Below, in pieces: positions 39,693 through 47,755 of a stretch of DNA of 64,000 nucleotides. Every line of letters starts with the position of its first letter. Position 1 is the first letter of the stretch. The stretch is from the NCBI RefSeq assembly GCF_002252565.1, contig NZ_NPML01000002.1, positions 62,001 to 126,000 on the forward strand, given 5' to 3'. The translations under genes and the position numbers were made by a program. This DNA comes from Petroclostridium xylanilyticum. Lineage in GTDB: Bacteria > Bacillota > Clostridia > SK-Y3. The notes below the pieces were generated by a model. It was not told the origin of the DNA and searched no databases. It saw nothing but the letters and a program-made list of their open reading frames with translations.

Positions 39693-40076
39693 ATGGACAA
39701 AAGAAAAATAGGAGAGATTAACCAGAGAGTTATTGAATTGCTTGGTCTTGATATTCAACCTGGCACACCAATAATAATTGGACAACAAAATATTGACCAC
39801 ATGTTGAGTCAGCACCCGGAAGACTATAAAAGGTATGGTGGTAGGATAGAAGAGATAATTGAAAACCCAACATATGTTTCAAAAAATCCAAGACAAGAAT
39901 CTATTGAATACATTAAAGTTTTTGAAATGGATGGAAAGCATGTTTTGCTTGCAGTAAGAGTATCTGGAAAAGGAGTATACTTTGCTAGAACACTTTTTGT
40001 TATGAGTGAAGAAAAAGTACGTAAATACAGAGAGAAAAATGCATTATTCCTTTATAATGAAAATTTAAATGAGTAA
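39693..40076 (+). CDS. PBECR-like (phage barnase/EndoU/colicin-RelE fold) putative RNase
   Basis: This 127-aa protein has ATGAGGAG just before the ATG. The pattern HMLSQHPEDYKRYGGRIEEI, NPTYVSKNPRQESIEYIKVF and LLAVRVSGKGVYFARTLF resembles the PBECR superfamily of small phage-type nucleases, in which a conserved His/Glu/Arg set acts on RNA. The exact subgroup is uncertain. It has no recognisable antitoxin next to it and sits in the accessory region. Confidence 0.55.
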   Translation: MDKRKIGEINQRVIELLGLDIQPGTPIIIGQQNIDHMLSQHPEDYKRYGGRIEEIIENPTYVSKNPRQESIEYIKVFEMDGKHVLLAVRVSGKGVYFARTLFVMSEEKVRKYREKNALFLYNENLNE

Positions 40077-40092
40077 ATGGGTAAAAATGTGG

Positions 40093-40121
40093 TTGAACGA
40101 AATAAGTTTTGGGTGTATAAT
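40093..40121 (+). promoter_or_regulatory. Promoter of the structured RNA leader at 40.1-40.3 kb
   Basis: TTGAAC (40093-40098), a 17-base spacer and consensus TATAAT (40116-40121). Confidence 0.65.
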
Positions 40122-40127
40122 TACTTT

Positions 40128-40325
40128 AGACAGACAATAAAATAGTAAGTGAAGAATCCTTGAGGACGGAACAGGCAGCCGTCGCCCATTGTTAGGAGAT
40201 ACAGGAGTGTCACCCTGTCAGGATTCTTTGGAATTTATGACCGCAGCTCGCAGAGTTGCGGTTATTTATTTGTTAGCCATTCATGGTGTATATGATAAAA
40301 AAGCAGTCGAATAGGCTGCTTTTTT
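40128..40325 (+). ncRNA. Structured leader RNA with three-way junction and terminator
   Basis: The closing stem AAGAATCCT (40152-40160) / AGGATTCTT (40220-40228) encloses two hairpins, GACGG/CCGTC (40165-40183) and ACAGG/CCTGT (40201-40218). A further hairpin ACCGCA/TGCGGT (40240-40262) and an intrinsic terminator AAAAAAGCAG/CTGCTTTTTT (40297-40325) follow. The terminator lies directly before the ribosome site GGAGGTGA of a conjugation gene. A possible 35-codon ORF from GTG 40207 to 40314, with AGGAGA upstream, overlaps the RNA. It does not match a riboswitch class I know. Confidence 0.6.
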
Positions 40326-40343
40326 CTATGGAGGTGATTCTAC

Positions 40344-41031
40344 ATGGCAATAGACCCGGCTACGACAAAAATACTTGCACAATTAGCCTTAAAGGCGGCT
40401 GCTGATGAGGAAGCACGGAAAAGAATCATCATGATTGCACTGATACCGGTAATATCGGTGCTTTTAATTCTGACCATGTTTGTGTATATCATAACGCATC
40501 CACTGGACTATTTGAGCACAATATTTTCCGGTAATGAGCTTGCCTAGGTAACACAGCTACGTGACAGTTTTTCTCTTGACCAGACTATTGATTTAAACGA
40601 TACAAGCTACAGGGAAAGCACCGGCATTGATTATTCGGGAGCAACCTTTTCGGATGGAGCTATCGATGTAGTGTATTTCAATCAGGCTGACAAAAGATGG
40701 GCAGATAGGCCTTATGGGAAGACCGGAACCATCGGCACGAGCGGCTGTGGGCCGACATCACTGGCAATGGTGGTTTCAAGCTTACTGGGACATTCCTCAC
40801 AGAGGATGACCGGCGATAGCAGAGGAGTGTCCCCTTACCCGGTTGTTGATCCGGTTCAAATGAGTGAATGGGTATATAAAAACGGATATCGTTGTGAGGG
40901 GAATGGTTCATACCATAGTCTCATTTCTGACGGAGCAAGGCATTTCGGATTAAAAGCGGAGGGCTGTACTGCAAATGAGCCGCAGAAAATTGTTGATGCT
41001 CTGGCAAACGGAAAACTTGTTGTTGCCATTA
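40344..41031 (+). pseudogene. Conjugative-element cell-wall hydrolase (C39-like peptidase), broken twice
   Basis: The N-terminus (MAIDPATTKILAQLALKAAA, one membrane helix IALIPVISVLLILTMFVYI) is typical of Tn916/Tn1549-type transfer hydrolases. A TAG at 40545 interrupts the frame after NELA. The same frame continues to a peptidase domain (VVYFNQADKRWADRPYG, SGCGPTSLAMVVSSLLG with the catalytic Cys). Around 41031 the gene ends at a junction with an inverted fragment. The longer frame to 41366 is antisense sequence and not part of this protein. Confidence 0.75.
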
Positions 41032-41177
41032 TGGGAAATTTGCGCATCCAGCGCCGCCTTTTCATCCCTGCGGTATTCCTCTTTGGGCGTGGTTTCAAAG
41101 TCAAAAGCTACGAGGTTTGCGCCGCAGAGATAATCGCTTATTTCTTGAAGCGTTGTTACACATTGATAATCCATCAT
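41032..41177 (-). pseudogene. N-terminal fragment of a PolA-type 3'-5' exonuclease domain
   Basis: On the minus strand AAGGAGGAAATG precedes ATG 41177, and the product reads MMDYQCVTTLQEISDYL, LVAFDFETTPKEEYRRDEKA. The DFET motif is exonuclease motif I of element- or phage-encoded family A DNA polymerases. It is cut off at 41032, where it meets the peptidase fragment head to head. Confidence 0.7.
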
Positions 41178-41375
41178 TTCCTCCTTGCCGCCCATAGCGG
41201 GGAGGCGGCAAACGCCGCACTCCCGCCACAGGCTTTGACTTATTTCAACGGTAAGGGCATTCCTCGCATATGCCGCAGGGTGTCGGCTTTTTTTGTTATT
41301 AAGGAAATAGCTTGCGCAAAATTTCTGTGGATAAGTATTGGCAAAGGATATAGGATTTTGAGATAATAAATAATC

Positions 41376-41952
41376 ATGAAGACAAAAGGGATTATCAAAC
41401 AAATATTTCAAGAACATTTTAATAGATTTTGGGAAGCTAAGAAAGAAAAGTTTCCAGAGAAAATGAGAGAACACTTACTCAGTGAAGTCTTAAAAATGCT
41501 ACATTGTGGAGATGTGACGTTAGGTTTTGTAGCATATATTTGCATGCAATGTTTTGAGAAGATTAAAGTAGGCTTTAGTTGCAAAAGTAGGTTTTGCAAT
41601 AAGTGTGGGAAAAAATATATAAGTGGAAGAATTTATAGGGAAGCTGATGATGCACATACCGCCAAAGCATTTTAAGATGGTGAGAAGATATGGTGTATAT
41701 GCAGGAAGTATACAACAAAAAGTGAAGAAATGTTTTGGATTACTGAAGTATATCAAAAGTGGATTAAAAGGCAAACAATACACATTAAAAGACTGGTGGG
41801 ACACAAAAGACAGAGCATTAACATGGAGAGCATTGATGATAAACAATTTTTCAAAGGATCCATTGAAATGTAAAAAAAGTAGAGAAACTATGGATTTGTG
41901 GGAAATATGGCATTACAAATATGGATACATCTATGATTTTGTAAGAACATGA
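41376..41952 (+). pseudogene. IS91/IS801-type transposase, internally deleted
   Basis: The N-terminal zinc-binding domain (IIKQIFQEHFNRFWEAKKEK, CMQC, CKSRFCNKCGKKY) is joined, out of frame, to the C-terminal part (EEFIGKLMMHIPPKHFKMV, RRYGVYAGSIQQKVKK). About half of a normal transposase, including the catalytic tyrosines, is absent. The element is dead. Its termini were not identified. Confidence 0.75.
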
Positions 41953-41968
41953 ATAGGATGGGATTATT

Positions 41969-42211
41969 ATGAGTAAAGCAAATCAAAATGAAGAGATAGT
42001 CTATGAAGAATTTGATGAAATTCCGTTTGGCGGAAATGAGCCAGATGAATTAATCATGTTCAAATGCAGGGCGTGTGGATATGAAGAATATGTACCTGAT
42101 TTTGTAGCGTATGAAAGCTATATACCTGAGGAATTTGCTGAAAACGGAAGTCCAATTGTCCTATGTCCACATTGTGAGGGAGATATGATAATAAAATCGG
42201 ATGAAGTTTAG
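41969..42211 (+). CDS. Small zinc-ribbon protein (80 aa)
   Basis: ATG 41969 is preceded by ATAGGATGGGA. The product has CRACGYEEYVPD and CPHCEGDM, two C-x2-C knuckles of a zinc ribbon, in an otherwise acidic sequence. No known family was recognised. Its stop codon lies inside a terminator hairpin. Confidence 0.6.
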   Translation: MSKANQNEEIVYEEFDEIPFGGNEPDELIMFKCRACGYEEYVPDFVAYESYIPEEFAENGSPIVLCPHCEGDMIIKSDEV

Positions 42212-42224
42212 CCTCCATCCGATT
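42194..42224 (+). terminator. Hairpin at the end of the zinc-ribbon gene
   Basis: AAATCGGATG (42194-42203) pairs with CATCCGATTT (42215-42224); TGTGGTTTTAA follows. The stem contains the end of the coding region. Confidence 0.65.
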
Positions 42225-42919
42225 TGTGGTTTTAAAGTTGCCCGTCAGGGCGAATTTTGTTTTCTTTATAGGGGTTATTGGATGGTATCTGACTATACAA
42301 AATTGACATGGTTGGCAGGTGTTTTGCAGATGAGGAAGCCTGAAAGCCATGCAAAAGAAACTGAAACCTCGGGAGCTAATTATACGAAAGCTCATGACAG
42401 TAAAAAGGATGCTCTAACTGAAAAAATTGATCGGTTTTTATTCTCATTATTTTAAAGTAAATATAAAAAATAACAATTTAAGTAAAAATAAAATTTCCAC
42501 TGGAATTTTGGTACGAAATCTCTGATTTATAGAAATAGATATAGAGTTACCAGGCATTATATGGTATTATGGGAGTATATGTTCGACAATATTAACTATC
42601 ATTAATAGGTGGGATATTTATGGCAGATACTATATGTCAAGTTGTTGAAAAGTTTTTAAAAGATAAAAGTATAAAATATCGATAATAACAGGGATATGGT
42701 TGAAAGACTATTTAGGGGATATACAGAAAAAGATGTTAAAAAAACAAAGATAAAAAACCCAAATCCAATGCATTTGCCTTTTTGTCCCAGAATAAAATTA
42801 AAAACAGTGTTGATAATATGGCGCTATAATATCCTTGAAGGAACACGAGAGAGAAGCTACCAAAGAGAAAAGGGCTTTTTCTTTGGCAGTGCGCATTCTC
42901 TACGTAGAAAAGGAAAGGA
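42225..42919. other. Degenerate stretch with two unsupported short ORFs
   Basis: Two frames (84 aa ending at 42455 and 92 aa ending at 42974) are open, but neither shows a family, a good ribosome site or a coding pattern. A 21-codon ORF at 42620 (MADTICQVVEKFLKDKSIKY) follows AGGTGGG and may be the start of a lost gene. Nothing else was recognised. Confidence 0.45.
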
Positions 42920-43240
42920 GGGAAAACACATGGACTGCTTTACCATCTGCCTGAAGGTTATCCAGCTTTGTTAGCAGGAAATAAAATAGTAAAAGGTGAA
43001 GTCATAGAACCTGTTGATGAGAATCTTTTGAAATCTCTGGACAGGTTGGAGGGCTATGTTGAAGGGAGAAGCAATAATCTATACGTGAGAGATATAAAGA
43101 ACATATTGACAGAGGACGGGGAAGAGATGGTCTGTTGGGTATATATCTACACTGATGAGAGATATGCGCAAGATAATGGAATCCTGGTGCCGGATGGAGA
43201 CTGGAGAAAGTTCATGGAAGAGAGAGGAGAATTGATATAA
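42920..43240 (+). pseudogene. C-terminal part of a gamma-glutamylcyclotransferase-like protein
   Basis: The frame contains GLLYHLPEGYPALLAGN and LKSLDRLEGYVEGRSNNLYV, then VCWVYIY and VPDGDWRKFMEE, matching the middle and end of the GGCT/AIG2 family. The N-terminal Y-G-S/T loop is missing upstream. It overlaps the next GGCT gene, so this was a tandem pair. Confidence 0.6.
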
Positions 43241-43899
43241 GTAAAAAGTATTTTGCTTATGGAAGTTGTACAAATGTTGAGTCATTCAAGGAAACTATGA
43301 GGAATGCAGGATGTGAAGGCAAATTTGATATTTGCGGAGTTGGCATACTCAATGGCTATCGGCTGGCTTTCACAAGGTTTTCCAACAAATGGGAAGGAGG
43401 CGTCTTAGATATAATAGAATCGCCTGAGGATTATGTCTTAGGTGTGGTTTATAATATTCCGGAAGAGGCAGTATCAGCAATAGATGCAAGAGAGGGTGAT
43501 CCTTATCATTACAGGAGAATAGATGATATTAAAGTTGAATTGGGATATGAACAGATAGAGGTATTTACATACACGGTAGTTGATAAGCAAATGGGGGAAA
43601 TCCAACCTACAGTAGAATATTTTAATGTGGTATACAAAGGCATGGAGCATCGTTTCCCTCTGGAATATGTAAACAAATATTTAATCGATCACTGCAAAAA
43701 CCGATTTGGAATGTGCTGCGTGAAAGCTCGGCATAACAGGTTATAGCATGACTATGGGAGTCCAAGTTCTGAGTTTATGAGAGTAAATCCTGAGTTTTAT
43801 GAACTTCTGAAACAGATGACATTATTTTTCGGAGATGATAATGAAAGGGTTGAAACAGTACAGCCAACTCCGGAAATGTTCCGCATTAATGAAATATGA
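43237..43899 (+). pseudogene. Second GGCT-like gene, start codon lost and internal stop
   Basis: The frame KKYFAYGSCTNVESFKE holds the family's N-terminal substrate loop (YGSC). It continues with GVGILNGYRLAFTRFSN, LGVVYNIPEEAVSAIDAREG (the Glu before G-D-P is the likely catalytic acid) and Y-x-Y-R-R. AGAGGAG precedes the position where ATG is expected, but the codon is ATA (43237), as if an ATATGAGT overlap became ATATAAGT. At 43744 a TAG interrupts the frame, which then continues as HDYGSPSSEFMRVNPEFYEL to 43899. An ATG at 43297 would omit the loop. Confidence 0.65.
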
Positions 43900-44436
43900 G
43901 TTCTCCGCGGATAAAAAAGGATATAGGCTATGGTGGTCAAAGTTGTGATAAATTCCGATAAAAGTTTATGAAAATAGTATTGAGAAATTTGAAATTATGG
44001 GTTGTATGTTTGAATAAGTAGTAGGATAGTTATTATAGAAACAGAGATTTCAAACACAGAGTTTAAGGGAGTCTGTCATTATTGGGTAATTAGAAAGCTA
44101 AGAGTAATCACGGCAAATTCATGAAGGAACATTTAGCCAATGAATAAATTACCTGTAAAAAAGCAAATCCTTTTATAGTAAGATATTGATTAGAGATATA
44201 AATTAGATTGGGGATATCGATGGTCAATAAAAAATATAAAGGGAGCTTTTTTAAACATTTTATGATAATATTTGATCCAAGACAGATTCCTGTTCATTGT
44301 AAACTGGGGAACACATTAAAAATACGGCTCATCTTATAAAAATGAATGCTGAAATGGCATTTTTTAAAAACCTTGTAAAAAGGTTTTGGTAGGAAATGGG
44401 TTCATGAATTTACCGTGCTAAAAGTATTGATTTTAC
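43900..44436. other. Spacer with no convincing gene
   Basis: This AT-rich stretch between the GGCT remnants and the RNA leader has only a 39-codon ORF at 44220 (MVNKKYKGSFFKHFMIIFD). That ORF has GGGGATATCG upstream but no family match, and may be a fragment. Confidence 0.45.
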
Positions 44437-44466
44437 TTGATGTAAATAGTAAAATAATTGTATAAT
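44437..44466 (+). promoter_or_regulatory. Promoter of the 44.5-kb RNA leader
   Basis: TTGATG (44437-44442), an 18-base spacer and consensus TATAAT (44461-44466). Confidence 0.65.
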
Positions 44467-44472
44467 TTAAAC

Positions 44473-44618
44473 AATTAAATTTTATGAAAATATAATGATT
44501 TTTATATAGGAGTTGGAAATGATGATAAATTCCCATTATATATGGGCACCTTGGGAATTTTGAATTAGTGGTGCAACCGGCCAGCAATTAGTTTTCAAAT
44601 ATTAATTGCTGGCTTTTT
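44473..44618 (+). ncRNA. Riboswitch- or attenuator-like leader with pseudoknot and terminator
   Basis: Hairpin AAATTCCCA (44527-44535) / TGGGAATTT (44552-44560) carries GCACC in its loop (44546-44550), which can pair with GGTGC at 44570-44574 to form a pseudoknot. A strong terminator GCCAGCAATTA/TAATTGCTGGC plus five T residues ends at 44618. The promoter is 30-40 bases before the likely 5' end. A 14-codon ORF overlaps the hairpin (see next entry). The downstream gene is a CheY-like receiver 150 bases away. No known class was matched. Confidence 0.6.
44519..44563 (+). CDS. Possible leader peptide (14 aa, MMINSHYIWAPWEF)
   Basis: TAGGAGTTGG lies six to seven bases before ATG 44519, a well-spaced ribosome site. 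The peptide is aromatic-rich with two Trp and ends inside the hairpin whose loop pairs downstream. This is what a translation-coupled attenuator would look like. It is also short enough to be chance. Confidence 0.45.
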   Translation: MMINSHYIWAPWEF

Positions 44619-44767
44619 ATATATTATTGTATTATGGTATGCATACAACATTGAAAGTTATGAAATTCTTAATTTAACTATAGTTTCCGCTGGACTACGG
44701 TAAATGCCGAGTTGCCTTATGCGATAGTGTTATGTTTATATACTACTGAAAGTAAAGGAGATTTCTT

Positions 44768-45139
44768 ATGAAAAAAATTTTAATAGTAGATGACTCTATT
44801 TTTTCACAAAAAATTACATCCAACTTAATAAGACAGTTTTTGAATAATGCAGAAATTTATTTCTCAAGTGATGGAAAAGAAGGTTTTAAAACTTATAAGG
44901 AAATTAATCCGGATTATGTGTTCATAGATTTGCTAATGCCTAATTTAAACGGTAAGGATTTGATAAAGAAAATACGAGATTATGATGCTGATGCAAAAAT
45001 AATCGTACTTACTGCAGATGTTCAAAAAAATGTAAGAGAGGAAATAGAAAAATATAATGTATTATCATTTATAAACAAACCATTTAATGAAGAAAAAGCA
45101 AAAACTGTATGTGATATGATAAGGAATGATAAATTATGA
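44768..45139 (+). CDS. CheY-like single-domain response regulator
   Basis: This 123-aa receiver domain has the acidic pocket (ILIVDDSIFS), the phospho-acceptor Asp in YVFIDLLMP near residue 54, Thr in IIVLTAD near 83 and Lys in INKPF near 105. AAAGGAG precedes the ATG. It overlaps the following CheC-like fragment by four bases (ATGA). It probably acted as a CheY whose phosphatase was the adjacent CheC. Confidence 0.88.
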   Translation: MKKILIVDDSIFSQKITSNLIRQFLNNAEIYFSSDGKEGFKTYKEINPDYVFIDLLMPNLNGKDLIKKIRDYDADAKIIVLTADVQKNVREEIEKYNVLSFINKPFNEEKAKTVCDMIRNDKL

Positions 45140-45423
45140 AAATAAATGATCTGAAATATGATATCCTCAAAGAAATATTTAATATAGGTGTCGGCAAGGC
45201 GGCTTCCATGCTTTCTGAGATAATCGACAAAAAAATACTATTAGATGTGCCTAAGATAGAATTTTTATACCTGAAAGACCAAAATTTAAAGTTAAATGTT
45301 CATCTTCCAAATGTTTTAAAAGGGACATTAATGATATCATCAATTAAATTTGGTGAAAAATTGACAGGAAAAGCAAATTTGATTTTCCCGGCTATGAAAA
45401 TGAGAAAGTTAATAAACCTATAA
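45136..45423 (+). pseudogene. CheC-like phosphatase, 3'-truncated
   Basis: The 95 residues hold the first half of a CheC protein, with phosphatase motif EIFNIGVGKAASMLSEII (E-x2-N). A full CheC has about 200 residues and a second motif. At about 45396-45423 the sequence passes into a GGDEF fragment in another frame. The truncated protein keeps one active site but probably not a stable fold. Confidence 0.7.
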
Positions 45424-45608
45424 CATATGAAGGACAAAAAATAGATATATCTTTAAGCATAGGTGTCAGTTTCTATCCCAAGGATGGAGATAGTATTGAT
45501 AAATTAATAGTAAAAGCCGATAAGGCAATGTATGTTGCAAAAAACATTGATAGAGAAGATATTTGTTTTTGTAATACATACAGCTTGAGTGAATCTGATA
45601 ACTTCTGA
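45396..45608 (+). pseudogene. C-terminal fragment of a GGDEF domain
   Basis: The frame reads NKPITYEGQKIDISLSIGVS, FYPKDGDSIDKLIVKADKAM, YVAKN, the end of a diguanylate cyclase domain. The active site is absent. The preceding CheC fragment shares about 28 bases with it in another frame, so the deletion joint lies within that stretch. Confidence 0.75.
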
Positions 45609-45704
45609 GTAAGAGAAACAATAAGAAAAATTTAAGCTATAAGTCAAATTCTCCAAATAAAAGGGGTAAATCATTAAGCACGTAAAAGGAAGGGGAGTTA
45701 TAGA

Positions 45705-46460
45705 ATGGAAAAAATACTGATCATTGAAGATTGTCATCTTGTTCGATTACAAATTAAAAAAGTATTAGAGGAAAGTGGTTTTTCAAATATTGTAGAATTA
45801 AGTTCTGCTAATGTAATCAGTCAAAGACCACATTTTTATCTGAATGATGTCAGCCTTATCATTTTAGATATAGGATTGCCAGGGATTAGTGGGATTGATT
45901 TTGCAAAGCAACTGAGAGATCATCCAGTATATTGCAATATTCCCATTATATTCATTTCTGGGCATAGCGATTACAAAACTGTACAAGATGCTATCGAAGC
46001 TGGTGGAATAGACTATATTGCAAAACCATTCAAATTTGATTTTCTTGCGAAACGAATAGAAAAAGTTATGGAGACTTTTTATGGGGAAATAAAGGGTAAG
46101 AAAGAAGATGATAAAACAAAAATAGAGGAAGTTATAATAAATGAATATGATCGGGCAAATCGAGCTAGTAAACCATTGTGTATTTTGCTGTTTCAAGGAG
46201 AAAAAAACTATTTGGATGAGGCAAGTTCTATGATTAAGCAGACTGTTCGTAAAATTGATAGTGTATTTACAAAGGAAGATAAAATATATGTGGTCTTACC
46301 GCTAACAGAAGAAAAAAATTTGACCATTGTTATTAACAAAATACAAAATAAATTACTACAAAGCCACATCAATTTGACGTTGAAAAAAGAAGTCTCATTT
46401 GAACCGTCATCAGGAAAGACATTGGATGATTTAAAGAAAGAGTTGTTTGATGAAAAATGA
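45705..46460 (+). CDS. Response regulator with degenerate GGDEF-like output domain
   Basis: The 251-aa protein has an N-terminal receiver (ILIIEDCHLVRLQ, phospho-Asp in LIILDIGLPGISG near residue 56, Lys in YIAKPF). A C-terminal domain of about 110 residues has the secondary-structure pattern of a diguanylate cyclase but no GGDEF motif (KPLCILLFQGEKNYLDEASS; KIDSVFTKEDKIYVVLPLTE). It is unlikely to make c-di-GMP and may bind it or act by interaction. The ribosome site GAAGGGGAG is good. Confidence 0.75.
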   Translation: MEKILIIEDCHLVRLQIKKVLEESGFSNIVELSSANVISQRPHFYLNDVSLIILDIGLPGISGIDFAKQLRDHPVYCNIPIIFISGHSDYKTVQDAIEAGGIDYIAKPFKFDFLAKRIEKVMETFYGEIKGKKEDDKTKIEEVIINEYDRANRASKPLCILLFQGEKNYLDEASSMIKQTVRKIDSVFTKEDKIYVVLPLTEEKNLTIVINKIQNKLLQSHINLTLKKEVSFEPSSGKTLDDLKKELFDEK

Positions 46461-46720
46461 CTTGAGAGATTCCTTTCATTGTATCTATATATAGCGTAAA
46501 AAAGATTTTACATTCGCAGACATAGATTGTTAATAATAGTGTGTAGCACCTTGTTAATTGAAGAAAGAAAATCTTGCACAGCCATACGGATTGCATTTAC
46601 ATAAAAAATTATATTCCTTTCAACGTCTCCACGCAGGAGAACTGCTCTTGATGAGCTTGTAACGTTGTTTGACGGCAAAAGAAAAGTTGTATGACTGAAT
46701 TGTCATCAGGATATAAGAAG
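46461..46720. other. Spacer with a small coding remnant
   Basis: No intact gene. A frame near 46633-46692 reads RRRTALDELVTLFDGKRKVV and stops, which looks like the end of a lost protein that I cannot name. Confidence 0.4.
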
Positions 46721-46758
46721 AAATTACTCATGTCTTAAAGACGTGGGTAATTTTTTTT
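46721..46758 (+). terminator. Terminator before the Fic remnant
   Basis: The stem AAATTACTCATGTC / GACGTGGGTAATTT (two G-U pairs) with loop TTAAA is followed by a T-rich tract. Confidence 0.8.
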
Positions 46759-46777
46759 ATTTTTTACCCATGTTATA

Positions 46778-46806
46778 TTGGAATAGGAAAAGATTACGTC
46801 TATAAT
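46778..46806 (+). promoter_or_regulatory. Promoter of the Fic-like gene
   Basis: TTGGAA (46778-46783), a 17-base spacer and TATAAT (46801-46806), 22 bases before the start codon. Confidence 0.6.
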
Positions 46807-46828
46807 ATAGGCATGAGGAGGGATTTAC

Positions 46829-47353
46829 ATGGCTGATGAAAAAGTAAAACTTTTACCGCCAGATGCAGAACTTGAAACTAAAAGAGTATTAAAACAACTT
46901 GCAAGATCCCATAGAGCATTAGCGGAACTCAAAGGTTTTGCAGATATGATACCAAATAAAAATATTCTTATAAATGCTGTAACTATCAATGAAGCCAAAG
47001 ACAGCTCTGAAATCGAGAATATTATTACAACACATGATGAACTATTTAAAGCAATGTCCCTAGAGAATTATAATAACCCGGCAGCAAAAGAAGTGGTAAA
47101 CTACAGAACTGCACTTTGGCATGGTTATGAGTTGGTAAAGGAGAAACAAATCCTAATAACCAATATGATTGTTGAAATTCAGCAGTTAATTGAGAAAAAT
47201 CGTGCTGGGATAAGAAAACTTTCGGGCACTGTACTGAAAAATGAATCTACCGGGGAAGTGGTATATACTCCCGCTAGTGGAAGCAGTGTTTGTTTTGAAG
47301 ACGAAGGTAGAGAGAGGAGAAGTGTTGTAAATTTGAGTATGGCAGCAAGATGA
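46829..47353 (+). pseudogene. Fic-family AMP-transferase, truncated before the catalytic motif
   Basis: The 174 residues match the N-terminal part of Fic proteins: NAVTINEAKDSSEIENIITT contains the inhibitory S-x3-E-N motif, followed by NPAAKEVVNYRTAL and GIRKLSGTVLKNESTGEVVY. The catalytic HPFxxGNGR motif should follow but the frame ends in unrelated residues. Promoter and ribosome site (ATGAGGAGG) are intact, so a truncated protein may still be made. Fic enzymes transfer AMP to target proteins; this one cannot. Confidence 0.8.
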
Positions 47354-47755
47354 CTTTCAAAAAATACAGAAAAAAGAAGGAATTTGGAAAATTATGTAGA
47401 AAATAAATATATTATACCGTTTAGAAGTGATTTTGTGATTGGATGGAAGGAGCTATACTATTGTGATGTTTGTGTCAATGTTTTGGAAGCACTTTATGCT
47501 TGTGCTCCAGCACCGATTTGCTGCGATAAACTATAATGAAAAAGCTGATTGCTAATACCCGGGACTTGGGAAATGAAAGACAAGTTCCGATGGTTGGAAA
47601 TTTAGACTGAGGCATTGTAGTAAAAGTTGGAAGCATTGAACGCCACATGGTAGAAAAGCATTATATTGCATTTATCGTGATTCTTGCCCGGGATTGGATA
47701 ATAAGAAAAAATATGATAAGATTGACATTGCCTGCAGAATGAAAGGGGCGATAAT
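47354..47755. other. Spacer upstream of the FIST gene
   Basis: This holds the lost Fic catalytic half or other remnants, none recognisable. CCCGGGACTTGGG (47559) and GCCCGGGATTGG (47687) are similar short words. The FIST promoter is expected near 47690-47730, but no clear pair was found. Confidence 0.4.

Noticed and set aside
40671-41366. A continuous 231-aa frame
   Set aside because: Only the part to about 41031 is peptidase; the rest is antisense to a polymerase-exonuclease fragment, so it is not one protein.
42201-42455. 84-aa frame overlapping the zinc-ribbon gene's end
   Set aside because: It begins inside a terminator hairpin, has no family match and no convincing ribosome site.
42696-42974. 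92-aa frame
   Set aside because: Its end runs antiphase through the GGCT remnant, and the sequence has no coding pattern or start signal.
40545-43746. Stop-codon TAG recoding
   Set aside because: Two in-frame TAGs occur in coding-like regions, but intact genes such as zapA and cheA end with TAG, and both cases lie in decayed genes.
44519-44618. T-box-like reading of GTGGTGCAACCGG
   Set aside because: The resemblance to the T-box bulge is partial, with three extra bases, and no stem I or specifier loop fits in the leader.
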